Assembly: GCA_937894495.1 (NCBI GenBank)
Contig: CALCRR010000270.1
Span: forward strand, 1-13,130
Source: an uncultured Ruminococcus sp.
Lineage (GTDB): Bacteria > Bacillota > Clostridia > Oscillospirales > Ruminococcaceae
Length of the DNA: 13,130 nt
Direction of reading: 5' to 3'
How positions within the stretch are numbered: the stretch's first letter is position 1; the number at the start of each line of letters is the position of its first letter. Below are positions 1 through 5,935 of the stretch, piece by piece. A program made the translations under genes and the position numbers. The notes beneath the pieces were generated by a model. It was given only the letters and a program-made list of their open reading frames with translations. It did not search any database and was not told the origin of the DNA.

Positions 1-115
1 CGGGACAAAAATATCCAAAAAGACGTGTGTTAGGCTTAGTGTCAACACACCCTAGACTATGTGCTCTGCAAAATACCGGAAATCATCAATGCAGATATAT
101 GATCTTTACTCCCCC
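1..115. other. Intergenic stretch at window edge
   Basis: No convincing gene is seen. The only visible structure is a short inverted repeat, GTGTGTT (25-31) with AACACAC (44-50), separated by 12 nt. It is not followed by a T-tract in either direction, so I do not call it a terminator. The stretch lies beyond the terminator of the DUF1858 gene. Confidence 0.4.
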
Positions 116-147
116 AAAAAAGCGAGACTGCAAAACAGTCTCGCTTT
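116..147 (-). terminator. Rho-independent terminator of the DUF1858 gene
   Basis: A perfect 12-bp stem, AAAGCGAGACTG (119-130) with CAGTCTCGCTTT (136-147), has a 5-nt loop. Read on the minus strand it is followed by a run of six T (complement of A116-A121). It lies 25 nt past the stop codon of the minus-strand gene 172-381, so it fits as that gene's terminator. Confidence 0.9.
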
Positions 148-171
148 ATATCATATAGACATATCAACAGA

Positions 172-381
172 TCAGTTCTGCGCAGCAAAATGTGCGTTGA
201 GCTTTTCAACCAGCTGGTCGGGGTCTGTGCCGTGTACCATGCAAGCCTCCTCGATGGTCTCGCCTCTTGAAGCGGGGCAGCCCAGACAGTGCATTCCTAT
301 TTCCATAAAATAGGGTGCAACGTTGAAATCTGTATCAAGAATATCACCTATGATAGTCTCCTTAGTTACGCTGTATGCCAT
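172..381 (-). CDS. DUF1858 / hybrid-cluster-protein-associated redox disulfide domain protein
   Basis: A 69-aa soluble protein that is essentially one DUF1858 domain. Seen: an N-terminal VTKETIIGDIL segment, the HCLGCP motif with Cys32 and Cys35 (CxxC), and a helical C-terminus. Small proteins of this family (also described as the hybrid-cluster-protein-associated redox disulfide domain) are common in anaerobes, sometimes fused to or beside redox enzymes. A thiol-redox or metal-binding role is inferred; no exact function is established. The ATG at 381 is preceded by GGGAGG at a good distance. The gene is followed by a strong terminator and preceded by a hairpin (416-446), so it may be a single transcription unit or a read-through partner of the lipid kinase upstream. 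The length is normal for stand-alone members. Confidence 0.88.
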   Translation of the reverse strand: MAYSVTKETIIGDILDTDFNVAPYFMEIGMHCLGCPASRGETIEEACMVHGTDPDQLVEKLNAHFAAQN

Positions 382-415
382 TTTAAATTCCTCCCTTCGT
401 AACTATTTGGTATAG

Positions 416-446
416 GCAGCACCGCACAACCATTGTGCGGTGCTGC
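416..446 (-). terminator. 14-bp hairpin between lipid kinase and DUF1858 gene
   Basis: A perfect inverted repeat, GCAGCACCGCACAA (416-429) with TTGTGCGGTGCTGC (433-446), has a 3-nt loop. It lies 131 nt after the stop of the minus-strand kinase gene and 34 nt before the DUF1858 start codon. Neither side has a good T-tract (minus side CTATACC; plus side TTATATA). It may be a weak terminator for the kinase or a leader structure of the DUF1858 mRNA. Confidence 0.55.
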
Positions 447-577
447 TTATATACTGCAAAGGGGCATTATCAGCCATGCACATTCACAGTATTATATATA
501 AGCGAGTATTTCGCTTGTTGGCTATAGCTCTATATCCGACTGGTCCTCAATAACTATCCTTGCGCCGTTGTCGGTAG

Positions 578-1534
578 TTAGACCTGCCCGGGCTTAGCTG
601 CGGCGTCGGCTGAGTTTCTCACTACCTCCTGCTCGACGGTGAACTCGTTAATGCCTATTTTAAAGCGCACCGCCTGTTTTATGTTGATTATCTCAACATA
701 GGTATGCAGCCCTCCCGACTCGCCGTCAAGGGTCCAGGCGATGCCCTCGTCGCTGTGTATCACCAGCTTTGAGGTCTTGAAGGTGACAAAGTTCTTATCG
801 GTAAGCTTATTGAGAGAAGCCGAGGTCAGCAGGCTGCTGAGCTCTATAGGGTTTTTTGGAGTTTTAACAAGGCAGACCTCAAACAGACCGTCATCAAAGC
901 ACACGCCGTCCACCAGAAAGTTTTTGAGCCCTGCTATGGACACTGAGTTTGAGATAAGCCCCAGGATAAAATTGCCCTTTATGATCTCGCCGTCATGCTC
1001 GGCGGTAATATCATAGCCCCTTATTTTGGTTATGCGTTTTAGCCCCTCAGCCACATAAGCCGCATGGCCGAATATATTTTTATAAGCCTGGGGAGTTTCA
1101 TACGAAACATCGGTAAAGGCGCCGAAGCCTGCGACGTACACAAAGTGCTCACCGTTAAAGCTTCCCACGTCGTAATCAAAATATACGCCGTTCACAATAG
1201 ATCTCGCACAGATAACGGGGTTGAGGGATATATTGAGCGACGCTGCCACATCGTTGGTAGAGCCTGCGGGGATATAACCTAAGGGTATTTTGGTGGGCAG
1301 GGTCATCATAGCATTTATGGCTTCGGACAGAGTACCGTCGCCGCCGCTGGCGCAGATGATATTGTAATTTGCGCCCTCCTCGGATATTTTACGGTAGCCG
1401 TCGCCCCCTGCCTGTGTGGGGTAGACAGTCACCTCATAGCCGCCTTTTGTGAAAATATCTACAATATCGCTGAGATTATTTTTTATTATTCCCTTTCCAG
1501 CATGGGGATTATAAACCAACAGCATTTTCTGCAT
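578..1534 (-). CDS. Diacylglycerol kinase family lipid kinase (DgkB/YegS type)
   Basis: A 318-aa protein with the full DAGK-catalytic pattern. NPHAGKG (9-15) forms the phosphate-binding start. SGGDGTLSEAIN (63-74) is the nucleotide-binding GGDGT motif, and PAGSTND (89-95) follows. DDGLFEV (214-220) and TLDGE (268-272) belong to the C-terminal beta-sandwich with its conserved acidic residues. The family phosphorylates diacylglycerol or related lipids with ATP at the inner membrane face; the exact substrate cannot be told from sequence. The length is normal (about 300 aa). The start at 1534 is supported by GGAGGG 8 nt upstream; Met4 is the only near alternative. A good promoter lies at 1588-1616. 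The last 15 or so residues are Ala/Lys/Pro-rich and outside the domain. The neighbouring gene to the left is on the same strand. Confidence 0.92.
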   Translation of the reverse strand: MQKMLLVYNPHAGKGIIKNNLSDIVDIFTKGGYEVTVYPTQAGGDGYRKISEEGANYNIICASGGDGTLSEAINAMMTLPTKIPLGYIPAGSTNDVAASLNISLNPVICARSIVNGVYFDYDVGSFNGEHFVYVAGFGAFTDVSYETPQAYKNIFGHAAYVAEGLKRITKIRGYDITAEHDGEIIKGNFILGLISNSVSIAGLKNFLVDGVCFDDGLFEVCLVKTPKNPIELSSLLTSASLNKLTDKNFVTFKTSKLVIHSDEGIAWTLDGESGGLHTYVEIINIKQAVRFKIGINEFTVEQEVVRNSADAAAKPGQV

Positions 1535-1587
1535 GGAAATTCCCTCCGAATGTCTCTTATTTTTGTTCTATATTTATATATGATATT

Positions 1588-1616
1588 ATTTTAACATATA
1601 ACCCCTAAATTGTCAA
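1588..1616 (-). promoter_or_regulatory. Sigma-A promoter of the lipid kinase gene
   Basis: On the minus strand, TTGACA (complement of 1611-1616), a 17-nt spacer and TAAAAT (complement of 1588-1593) lie about 50 nt upstream of the ATG at 1534. The -35 box is perfect and the -10 box matches 5 of 6 bases. Confidence 0.8.
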
Positions 1617-1702
1617 GGTCGTCCTTTCTTAATCTCACGCAAATTTTTGAGTAATCAATCTGTGTAAACAGGCGCGTTAGTAAAAGAAATATGTGTAAAG
1701 TG

Positions 1703-1735
1703 AGACCGCACAGTTTAAGGCTGTGCGGTCTTTTT
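1703..1735 (+). terminator. Intrinsic terminator pointing right, with no plus-strand gene before it
   Basis: A perfect 11-bp stem, AGACCGCACAG (1703-1713) with CTGTGCGGTCT (1721-1731), has a 7-nt loop and is followed by TTTTTG on the plus strand. The nearest genes on both sides are minus strand. On the minus strand the stem is followed only by CACTTTACAC, so it would be a weaker stop for gene 1790-2328. It may work mainly for that gene despite the better plus-strand tail, or may end an unannotated plus-strand transcript. Confidence 0.75.
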
Positions 1736-1789
1736 GTATAATATCTTATATGTCCAAGGAATTTATTCAGACCCTCTGAAGTTATGTTT

Positions 1790-2328
1790 TTATCTTGTGG
1801 ATTTAAGTCTATCCTCGGGACTTGAGAAGCATCGCTTTGAATTTATATAGACCTGATAATTTGGAGGATAGTCACTATCATGTGTTACATTGAACTCATA
1901 TTCGCTGCCCATCTTTAAACAAAGTGCTTTTGCAAATCCCTCAGTTTCAGTTGAACGCCACGAAAGGTAATTTGTCCCTCTCGCTACCATTTTATATCCA
2001 AGTTGTTCATATTCAATTACTTCACTAGTTGTATTTCCACTTGTTTCATCATAAAAATAAACAATTATATTATTGCCTGTTACCAAAATACATTTTATTG
2101 GTAAATTATGTTTTTGGCAAGCTTTTTGTATTGAGCAATATGTATCAGCTGTAAACTGAGAATCATGATATTCATTCGCTATCCTATCAACTTCCAAAGC
2201 ATGATTTCTGGCATTAGATTCAAATTCTTTCCGCTTTCTCTTTGAATTTCTTCTGGATAATTCTTTAGGACTTGGGAAAATGAAACTAAATATGACACTA
2301 ATAACAATTAAACCTATAAAAATATCAT
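1790..2328 (-). CDS. AT-rich hypothetical protein, apparent one-base frameshift near its start
   Basis: Not a family I recognise. The uninterrupted frame runs from an in-frame stop at 2350 to TAA at 1790, but holds no ATG; the longest usual-start ORF would begin at a TTG (2197, 135 aa) with no RBS. A well-placed ATG at 2328 follows GGAAGG and a consensus promoter but hits a stop after four codons. Adding one T to the T5 run (2318-2322) joins this ATG to the long frame, giving about 179 aa. The N-terminus then becomes one hydrophobic helix (MIFFIGLIVISVIFSFIFP) followed by a basic stretch (RRNSKRKRK), typical of a membrane anchor with an outward or cytoplasmic soluble domain. The rest is a mixed alpha/beta domain of about 130 residues with no known catalytic motif. 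Base composition is clearly more AT-rich than the neighbours, suggesting transfer. It could be a real frameshift mutation or a sequencing error. Confidence 0.6.
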
Positions 2329-2367
2329 TATTATCAACCTTCCATATTTATTAAACTGCATAGTTAG

Positions 2368-2396
2368 ATTATATCAGGTCTAGGTATCAAAGTCAA
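2368..2396 (-). promoter_or_regulatory. Sigma-A promoter of the AT-rich hypothetical gene
   Basis: On the minus strand, TTGACT (complement of 2391-2396), a 17-nt spacer and TATAAT (complement of 2368-2373) lie about 40 nt before the ATG at 2328. The -10 box is perfect. Its position supports the start at 2328 rather than the internal TTG at 2197. Confidence 0.78.
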
Positions 2397-2576
2397 TACT
2401 TACAACAAACGATTTGTGCAAATCAATCATCTCAGAATTTATTTCCCTGTTCCCGCCTGCCATATGTCTGCGTTAAATAATTTTATTAAACCATTTGCAC
2501 AATATCAGCCTGCTGTAAAGCTGTGGGGTTGTAGGATATGCCATATAAATATGCGCAAATTTGTGAATAATGATAA
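2397..2576. other. Divergent intergenic stretch
   Basis: The gap between the divergent genes is 366 nt (2329-2694) and holds one promoter facing each way. Between those promoters I see no ORF of note, no strong hairpin and no repeat. It is AT-rich. Confidence 0.4.
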
Positions 2577-2605
2577 TTGCTTATAAGGGTGAAAAAGTGT
2601 ATAAT
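2577..2605 (+). promoter_or_regulatory. Sigma-A promoter of gene 2695-3012
   Basis: TTGCTT (2577-2582), a 17-nt spacer and a perfect TATAAT (2600-2605) predict a start near 2612 and a leader of about 80 nt. Confidence 0.75.
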
Positions 2606-2663
2606 GATATTATATAGTATTATAGGGTAACTATGGTAAAATATGTAAATTTGTTGCTTGACG

Positions 2664-2680
2664 GCGGCATTTTCTGCCGC
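2664..2680 (+). promoter_or_regulatory. Small leader hairpin next to the RBS
   Basis: GCGGCA (2664-2669) pairs with TGCCGC (2675-2680) around a 5-nt loop. The Shine-Dalgarno sequence AGGGAGG begins at the next base. The stem leaves the RBS exposed, so it more likely protects or positions it than blocks it. Confidence 0.45.
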
Positions 2681-2694
2681 AGGGAGGATAATAG

Positions 2695-3012
2695 ATGAGA
2701 TTGAAAAATGCGCTGTGTGTGCTTTTTGCGGCTCAGGCAGTGACCTGCAGTGCGGCTACGCCATGTGAGGCTTGCACACGGCAGATAAACAGCACCTTTG
2801 GCAGCAATGCAGTTTGTGTGCCTTTGTCTGATGATGATGAAGCTCCAACGGTGCCGGCGGATAAAAGGGCGGATAATGATAAAAAGCCCTCAGACAAAAA
2901 GACGGAGGTCAGTGAGCATAAGGGCGGCTGGCAGATCTACGCCTGTATCGGCGGCGGTGTGCTGGTGATAATGGTGATAGTGGGCATACTGGCAGGGGCT
3001 AAAAAGAAGTAG
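2695..3012 (+). CDS. Small Cys-rich secreted or membrane-anchored protein, hypothetical
   Basis: A 105-aa protein of unknown family. Order of parts: a hydrophobic signal-like N-terminus (about 1-20, possible cleavage after CSA at 18-20); a short Cys segment with CEAC (Cys24, Cys27) and Cys41; a charged Asp/Lys-rich linker (46-76); then one transmembrane helix (about 80-101) ending in a KKK stop-transfer tail. The layout is a type I membrane protein with a short extracellular part. The C-terminus lacks an LPxTG/NPxTG motif, unlike the two surface proteins further right. ATG at 2695 follows AGGGAGG with an 8-nt spacer. It has its own promoter and is followed by weak GC-rich hairpins without a T-tract. 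Function unknown; the four outer cysteines could form disulfides or bind metal or heme, which is inference only. Confidence 0.65.
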   Translation: MRLKNALCVLFAAQAVTCSAATPCEACTRQINSTFGSNAVCVPLSDDDEAPTVPADKRADNDKKPSDKKTEVSEHKGGWQIYACIGGGVLVIMVIVGILAGAKKK

Positions 3013-3134
3013 CCGGCTGAGGTCCGGCAGATGTTTTGCGGCTGCCTGTGATACATATGTGCCGAAGCTTTGGGCAGCAGTTCAAAAAAATGTACTCAAA
3101 AGGTTACAAGACGGTTAAAATAATTGCAATTCTC

Positions 3135-3163
3135 TTGAAAAATTTGCCGCCGTGCGGTATAAT
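3135..3163 (+). promoter_or_regulatory. Sigma-A promoter of the redox / surface-protein operon
   Basis: TTGAAA (3135-3140), a 17-nt spacer and a perfect TATAAT (3158-3163) predict a start near 3170 and a leader of about 85 nt. No other comparable promoter was found between here and 5387, so it probably serves the downstream gene cluster. Confidence 0.78.
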
Positions 3164-3255
3164 AAAAGTGTATAAATGTGCGCATTTGCGGCATTTTGTA
3201 CAGGTCATAAGCTAAATGATTTAACATAGTGACTAAAGAGAAAGAAGAGATAATT

Positions 3256-3432
3256 ATGGAGAAGACATTCTTTATTCGCAAAACAATGACCGACAACGAT
3301 CACGCTGCGCCCACTACCGACAGATTTCAGCGTATCGAAAAGCTCAACCTGCTGGTGAACAGCGGCTGGGTGATAAAGGGCTTCAAAAGCAGCGAGAACG
3401 AGGAGTATTTCCTGCTGGAAAAGGCTGAGTAG
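3256..3432 (+). CDS. 58-aa hypothetical protein
   Basis: A small soluble protein with no recognised family. The frame is open from a GTG at 3229, but the ATG at 3256 is preferred because the purine-rich AAAGAAGAGA lies just before it and the preceding codons are themselves RBS-like. The N-terminal half is polar and charged; the C-terminal half (LNLLVNSGWVIKGFKSSENE onward) looks like a beta-hairpin with a conserved-looking GW, reminiscent of DUF4177-like small proteins, but this is not firm. It is the first gene after the 3135-3163 promoter, and the next gene begins 104 nt later with no terminator between, so co-transcription with the flavoprotein-rubredoxin gene is likely. Confidence 0.6.
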   Translation: MEKTFFIRKTMTDNDHAAPTTDRFQRIEKLNLLVNSGWVIKGFKSSENEEYFLLEKAE

Positions 3433-3536
3433 CCGAGGGCGGGAAGAAGGATGAAAAAGTGTAACTCGCAGGTGGCAGAGCGATAAAGCGGCGGTGCTGC
3501 TTCTGTCATACTGCTTGAAGAGGGTGGTGTTTTACG

Positions 3537-4319
3537 ATGGACAACAGGGTGATGAACAACATATCATACGGGCTTTACATACTGACGGCTTCAAACGGCG
3601 GTCAGTCAGGGGGCTGTGTGATAAACACGCTGCAGCAGGTCACCAGCTCCCCAAACAGGGTGGCTGTGACGGTGAACAAGGCTAATTTTACCGGGTATAT
3701 GATAAGGCAGAGCGGTGCTTTCAACGTATCTATGATAGACGAGAGCGGCGAGTTTTCGCTGTTTGAGCATTTCGGGTTCACAAGCGGCAGGTGGAGCAAT
3801 AAGTTCTACAAATTCGTTTACAAGAGAGCCGAGAACGGCATACCCTTTGTGCCCGAGCACACCTGCGCTTATCTGAGCGGTCAGGTGGTGCAGACGGTGG
3901 ACCTGGGAACACATACCATGTTTATCGCAGACGTCACCGCAGGCGAGGTGCTTTCGGACAAGCCTGCCATGACCTATGCATATTATCATAAAAACGTAAA
4001 GCCCAAGCCTGCGGCAGCTGCTGCTGTGGGTGAGGTCGGCGAGCGCTGGATATGCAACATCTGCGGCTACATATACGAGGGTCATCTGCCTGATGACTTT
4101 GTCTGTCCGCTGTGCAAGCACGGGGCTGAGGATTTTTCGCGGATAGATGAAAACGGCAATGTTACAGAGCAGGATAAGCCTGCGCAAAAGCCCGACAGCG
4201 GCAAGGGCGAGCAGTGGGTGTGCAATGTTTGCGGCTATATCCACGAGGGTCCGCTGCCCGAGGACTTTGTCTGTCCCGTTTGCGATGTGGGGGCAGAGAA
4301 TTTTTCAAGGGTGGAGTAA
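3537..4319 (+). CDS. Flavin reductase domain fused to two rubredoxin-type domains (Hrb-like)
   Basis: A 260-aa electron-transfer protein. Residues 1-155 form an FMN-binding flavin reductase-like domain; the start (ISYGLYILTASNG, the VTSSPNRVAVTVNK stretch and GAFNVSMI) is typical. Two short rubredoxin domains follow: Cys173/176 with Cys190/193, and Cys229/232 with Cys246/249, each CxxCGYI(Y/H)EG...FVCPxC, joined by an Ala/Pro-Lys linker. High-molecular-weight rubredoxins of anaerobes (Moorella Hrb) share the flavin domain plus one rubredoxin and pass electrons from NAD(P)H to oxygen- or NO-reducing flavoproteins. A similar cytoplasmic role is inferred. All eight iron ligands are present. Both rubredoxins are the short type without the central insert of classic rubredoxin. 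The gene is followed after only 3 nt by the zinc-ribbon gene. Confidence 0.9.
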   Translation: MDNRVMNNISYGLYILTASNGGQSGGCVINTLQQVTSSPNRVAVTVNKANFTGYMIRQSGAFNVSMIDESGEFSLFEHFGFTSGRWSNKFYKFVYKRAENGIPFVPEHTCAYLSGQVVQTVDLGTHTMFIADVTAGEVLSDKPAMTYAYYHKNVKPKPAAAAAVGEVGERWICNICGYIYEGHLPDDFVCPLCKHGAEDFSRIDENGNVTEQDKPAQKPDSGKGEQWVCNVCGYIHEGPLPEDFVCPVCDVGAENFSRVE

Positions 4320-4322
4320 ATA

Positions 4323-4748
4323 ATGGCTGAATGTGAATGCGGCGGAGGGCTTGAAAGGCTCAGGCTGTCTCCCGACGAGGGCTTTGTGCTGTATAAATAT
4401 TACAGAGATGATGACGTTATCGAGCACTACAGAAGGTATGAGCTTTTCTGTGAAAGGTGCAAAGAGTGCGGCAGGGAACAGCCCTTTATTGAAATGAAGA
4501 TACCCAACGGTCTGCACGGCGACAAGGCAAACGAAAAGCTCACCGATGTGCTGGACGGGGAGGGCTATTGCTATGAAAAATGCCCTGCCTGCGGAGGAAG
4601 GCTGATAACCGATATGGCGGCGCTGGGCACGGCAGGCAAGTGCCTGCAAAGGTTCTCGCAGGAGAGCTTTCTCTACAGCACCGTTACCTTTGACAGCTGT
4701 GCCGACTGCGGTATGGTAAGTAATATAAGAGAAAAACCCATGAGGTGA
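4323..4748 (+). CDS. Cys-rich zinc-ribbon-like protein, hypothetical
   Basis: A 141-aa soluble protein with no named family that I recognise. It has 11 cysteines: CEC (4, 6), the CERCKEC cluster (43, 46, 49), then Cys83, CPACGG (87, 90), Cys107 and CADCG (126, 129). The CxxC pairs resemble rubredoxin-like or zinc-ribbon knuckles, so zinc or iron binding is likely. There is no signal peptide or membrane helix. ATG at 4323 begins 3 nt after the stop of the flavoprotein-rubredoxin gene, with the purine-rich end of that gene (AAGGGTGGAG) acting as RBS, so the two are translationally coupled. The secreted-protein gene starts 6 nt after its stop. Its partner role to the redox protein is inferred from position only. 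Confidence 0.72.
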   Translation: MAECECGGGLERLRLSPDEGFVLYKYYRDDDVIEHYRRYELFCERCKECGREQPFIEMKIPNGLHGDKANEKLTDVLDGEGYCYEKCPACGGRLITDMAALGTAGKCLQRFSQESFLYSTVTFDSCADCGMVSNIREKPMR

Positions 4749-4754
4749 TGAGAA

Positions 4755-5222
4755 ATGAAAAGGATATGTATCAGAAGCCTGGCTGCACTGGCGGCGGCTT
4801 TGGTGATGTCGGTTTCATTTTCCGCAGGCGTTTTTGCTGACGAGGCTGAGGATAATACCCCCGCGGCAGCAGAGGAAAACGTGTATGAGACCGATGAGGA
4901 GGATATTGAGGACATCGACCCCGACTATTATGAAAACGCCCGGGACGATATAGATGAAGAGCTGGAAAGCATGGAGGAGCCTGCCGATGGACCGAGCACA
5001 GATAAGGTGACTACCGACGCTGCTGCGGTACCTGCAAAGGGAAGTCTCAGCACCACAGGCTCAGCGGCGGCGGATAAAAGCATAAAGCTTGCAAAGCCTG
5101 CCGAGAAATCCACCATAACAGCGGCTGAAAGCACCGTTAACCCTAAAACGGGTCTTTGCGATATAAGCCTTGCGCTGGCAGGCGTGGGCGCAGCGGTGTT
5201 TGTTTTCGGCAAAAGAAAATAA
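4755..5222 (+). CDS. Secreted surface protein with NPKTG sortase-type signal
   Basis: A 155-aa exported protein. Residues 1-28 are a signal peptide with predicted cleavage at VFA-DE (28/29). Residues 29-78 are extremely acidic (Glu/Asp-rich), and 79-128 are Ala/Ser/Thr/Lys-rich low complexity. The C-terminus has NPKTG (129-133), a hydrophobic helix and a KRK tail, matching the three-part layout of sortase-anchored proteins with NPxTG in place of LPxTG. The last 27 residues match those of the next gene at 18 positions, so the two are paralogues. It follows the zinc-ribbon gene by 6 nt, with GAGGTGA as RBS. Cell-wall anchoring is inferred; no sortase is in the window. Alternatively the C-terminus is only a membrane anchor. 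The function of the acidic ectodomain is unknown. Confidence 0.78.
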   Translation: MKRICIRSLAALAAALVMSVSFSAGVFADEAEDNTPAAAEENVYETDEEDIEDIDPDYYENARDDIDEELESMEEPADGPSTDKVTTDAAAVPAKGSLSTTGSAAADKSIKLAKPAEKSTITAAESTVNPKTGLCDISLALAGVGAAVFVFGKRK

Positions 5223-5233
5223 AAATCACACAG

Positions 5234-5380
5234 GTATGTTCTATCTGTGAGCATAGGGGAGAATTTTTCAAGGGTGTGATCTGCTTTGAGAGACCCGTTA
5301 AAGGCTTGAGGAAAGTAAAAAGAATGAGCCGTGCTGCCCACAGGTATCAACATAAAAAAGAAAAAATTATCATGAGGTGA
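5234..5380 (+). pseudogene. Debris of rubredoxin and zinc-ribbon gene ends between the two surface-protein genes
   Basis: Bases 5237-5279 resemble the end of the rubredoxin gene: codons for CSICEHR, then after a loss of about two bases ENFSRV and a stop. The 18 bases GAGAATTTTTCAAGGGTG at 5259-5276 are identical to 4296-4313, the end of the second rubredoxin domain. At the right end, codons for KEKIIMR and TGA (5360-5380) resemble the REKPMR-stop end of the zinc-ribbon gene. The stop is 6 nt before the next ATG, exactly as at 4748/4755. The middle (about 5280-5355) shows no clear match. I read this as decayed remains of a tandem copy. The right-end match includes the RBS and could be convergent. 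Confidence 0.5.
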
Positions 5381-5386
5381 AAGAAA

Positions 5387-5896
5387 ATGAAAAACAATTT
5401 CAGAAAGATCGCTGCTGTTGCTGCAGCAGTTATGATCGCAGGCACAATGTCTATCGGAGCTTCAGCTCTCGATCTGAACATCTCGCCTGTACACGTTGAC
5501 ACCGAGTTCGAGTCTGCTCCTGATCTATCAGCTGAGACTCCTACTACCGATGTAGCACCTGTCGAAGCTCCCGAGTTCGATACACCCAACCTTTCTGAGG
5601 CTGAGCCTGTCGCTCCTGTTGCTCCTGTAGAGACAGAGACCGACTTTGCAGCTCCTGCTGCTCCCGAGGCTCCTGCTGTTGCAGTTCCTGCAAACACAGA
5701 CGTTGCTGTAGCTAAGCCTGCAGACGACGCTCCCAAGTTCGAGAAGGGCACAACAGACGCACAGGCTGTAAAGGCTGAGCCTAAGACCCAGGCTATTAAG
5801 GCTGCAAACGCTAACCCCCACACAGGTCTTGGCGAGGTAAGCCTTGCACTTGCAGGACTTGCTGCTGCTGTATTTGTTGTAAGCAAGAAGAAATAA
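5387..5896 (+). CDS. Secreted Ala/Pro-rich surface protein with NPHTG sortase-type signal
   Basis: A 169-aa exported protein. Residues 1-27 are a signal peptide (cleavage at ASA-LD, 27/28). The mature part is a low-complexity Ala/Pro/Val/Glu stretch, likely an extended, unstructured stalk, with PVAPVAPVE and APAAPEAPAV runs. It ends in NPHTG (143-147), a hydrophobic helix and SKKK. The C-terminal block matches its left neighbour, while the middle is unrelated in composition (acidic there, Pro-rich here). Codon choice is markedly biased to GCT/GCA, CCT and GTT, with almost no GCG or GCC, unlike the paralogue; this suggests high expression. GAGGTGA precedes the ATG. No separate promoter was found. 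A hairpin follows at 5936-5965. Anchoring to the cell wall by a sortase is inferred. Confidence 0.8.
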   Translation: MKNNFRKIAAVAAAVMIAGTMSIGASALDLNISPVHVDTEFESAPDLSAETPTTDVAPVEAPEFDTPNLSEAEPVAPVAPVETETDFAAPAAPEAPAVAVPANTDVAVAKPADDAPKFEKGTTDAQAVKAEPKTQAIKAANANPHTGLGEVSLALAGLAAAVFVVSKKK

Positions 5897-5935
5897 TCAT
5901 CAGCTTTTAGCTGTAAAAACAGATCACTGTGAGTA

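Noticed and set aside
3012..3045. Terminator after the small Cys-rich protein
   Set aside because: GCCGG/CCGGC and GGCAG/CTGCC stems overlap and are short, and no T-tract follows.
3229..3255. GTG start giving a 67-aa version of the small operon protein
   Set aside because: The extra codons are the purine-rich RBS region of the ATG at 3256, and GTG itself has no RBS.
3606..4244. Minus-strand frame of 212 codons opposite the flavoprotein-rubredoxin gene
   Set aside because: Antisense to conserved flavin and rubredoxin domains; no independent evidence of coding.
5156..5380. Plus-strand frame of 74 codons overlapping the end of the NPKTG gene
   Set aside because: It starts inside the upstream gene with no RBS. 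Its CSIC and KEKIIMR parts are better explained as gene debris, and the frame breaks the rubredoxin-like reading after CSICEHR.
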